DNA of 64,000 nt from Flavisolibacter ginsengisoli DSM 18119. GTDB lineage: Bacteria > Bacteroidota > Bacteroidia > Chitinophagales > Chitinophagaceae. This document shows, piece after piece, positions 63,828 to 64,000 of this stretch (its first letter is position 1; every line of letters starts with the position of its first letter). Below the pieces are notes generated by a model. It had not been told where the DNA came from. It ran no database searches and worked only from the letters and a program-made list of their open reading frames with translations. The stretch lies in the NCBI RefSeq assembly GCF_900129295.1, contig NZ_FQUU01000004.1, positions 124,001-188,000 on the forward strand. The letters are read 5' to 3'. Both the position numbers and the translations under genes were made by a program.

Positions 63828-64000
63828 ATGAGTTTGATTCCATTTCAAAAAAGCAAAGTCGTCCCAATTTCTATTAACTATAAAATTCATACCACGCTTG
63901 ATGTGTTAAGATTGGATGAGATCCATCCTGTTGTTTCGGGTAATAAATGGTTTAAATTAAAAAAATATCTTCAGGATGCACTGGATAAAAATAAAAAAGC
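63828..64000 (+). CDS. ACC deaminase/D-cysteine desulfhydrase-like PLP enzyme, N-terminal part
   Basis: The first 57 codons from the ATG at 63828 run to the window edge. The segment VSGNKWFKLKKYLQDAL carries the PLP-binding Lys of the 1-aminocyclopropane-1-carboxylate deaminase/D-cysteine desulfhydrase family (fold-type II). The preceding LDVLRLDEIHP is also typical. The full length would be near 300 residues. Divergent from the nucleotidyltransferase gene. The choice between the two activities cannot be made from this part. Confidence 0.75.
   Translation, partial: MSLIPFQKSKVVPISINYKIHTTLDVLRLDEIHPVVSGNKWFKLKKYLQDALDKNKK

Overview
The window reads as core chromosome of a member of Bacteroidota, most likely the Chitinophagaceae or close relatives. 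This rests on a SusC/SusD pair, a Bacteroidota-type LptD, DUF1684, DUF4919 and DUF6249 proteins, a DAHP synthase fused to type II chorismate mutase, an OmpA protein with thrombospondin type 3 repeats, and repeated -7 promoter boxes of the TAnnTTTG type. No rRNA, tRNA, CRISPR array, phage or complete insertion sequence was recognised. Both edges cut a gene: lptD on the left and a PLP-dependent ACC-deaminase-like gene on the right.

Layout. 0-5 kb: cell-envelope genes (LptD-like, amidase, MlaD-like, OstA/LptA-like). 4.9-14.5 kb: NhaD antiporter, DeoR regulator, SusC/SusD and a secreted phosphoesterase with a PQQ-type propeller. 14.5-21 kb: SpmA/SpmB-type fusion, YchF and a very large unknown outer-membrane protein. 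21-24.7 kb: sdhCAB. 24.8-29.2 kb: MurQ, a sugar kinase and an unknown coupled protein (peptidoglycan recycling), a C-terminal processing protease and a small membrane protein. 29.6-30.8 kb: an ECF sigma factor with a putative membrane anti-sigma factor.

30.9-38.5 kb is the variable part. It holds stress and detoxification-type genes (peroxiredoxin-like, cupin, RibD-like reductase, SRPBCC), a LprI-like gene broken by one in-frame stop, a decayed ArsR gene in front of an intact SRPBCC gene, a duplicated cupin 3' end carrying a putative 418-bp insertion with palindromic ends, and an 11-bp tandem repeat before an unknown gene. 38.6-50.7 kb returns to core functions: smc, UspA, arginase, lipoproteins, an RmlD-like reductase, 3-hydroxybutyryl-CoA dehydrogenase, OmpA, RlpA and an L,D-transpeptidase.

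50.9-58.3 kb is one minus-strand aromatic amino acid operon: pheA, aminotransferase, tyrA, DAHP synthase-chorismate mutase, aroB, aroA, aroC. Most genes overlap by 1 or 4 bases. In front of pheA lies what looks like a complete transcription attenuator: a canonical promoter, a 24-codon leader peptide with seven Phe/Tyr codons in a ten-codon stretch, a GC-rich antiterminator segment and an intrinsic terminator. It is the clearest regulatory system in the window that a standard gene annotation would miss.

58.3-64 kb: a DEAD-box helicase, three tiny lipoproteins, a sigma factor overlapping a gene that joins an anti-sigma-like cytoplasmic part, one membrane segment and a trypsin-like protease, and a sugar nucleotidyltransferase.
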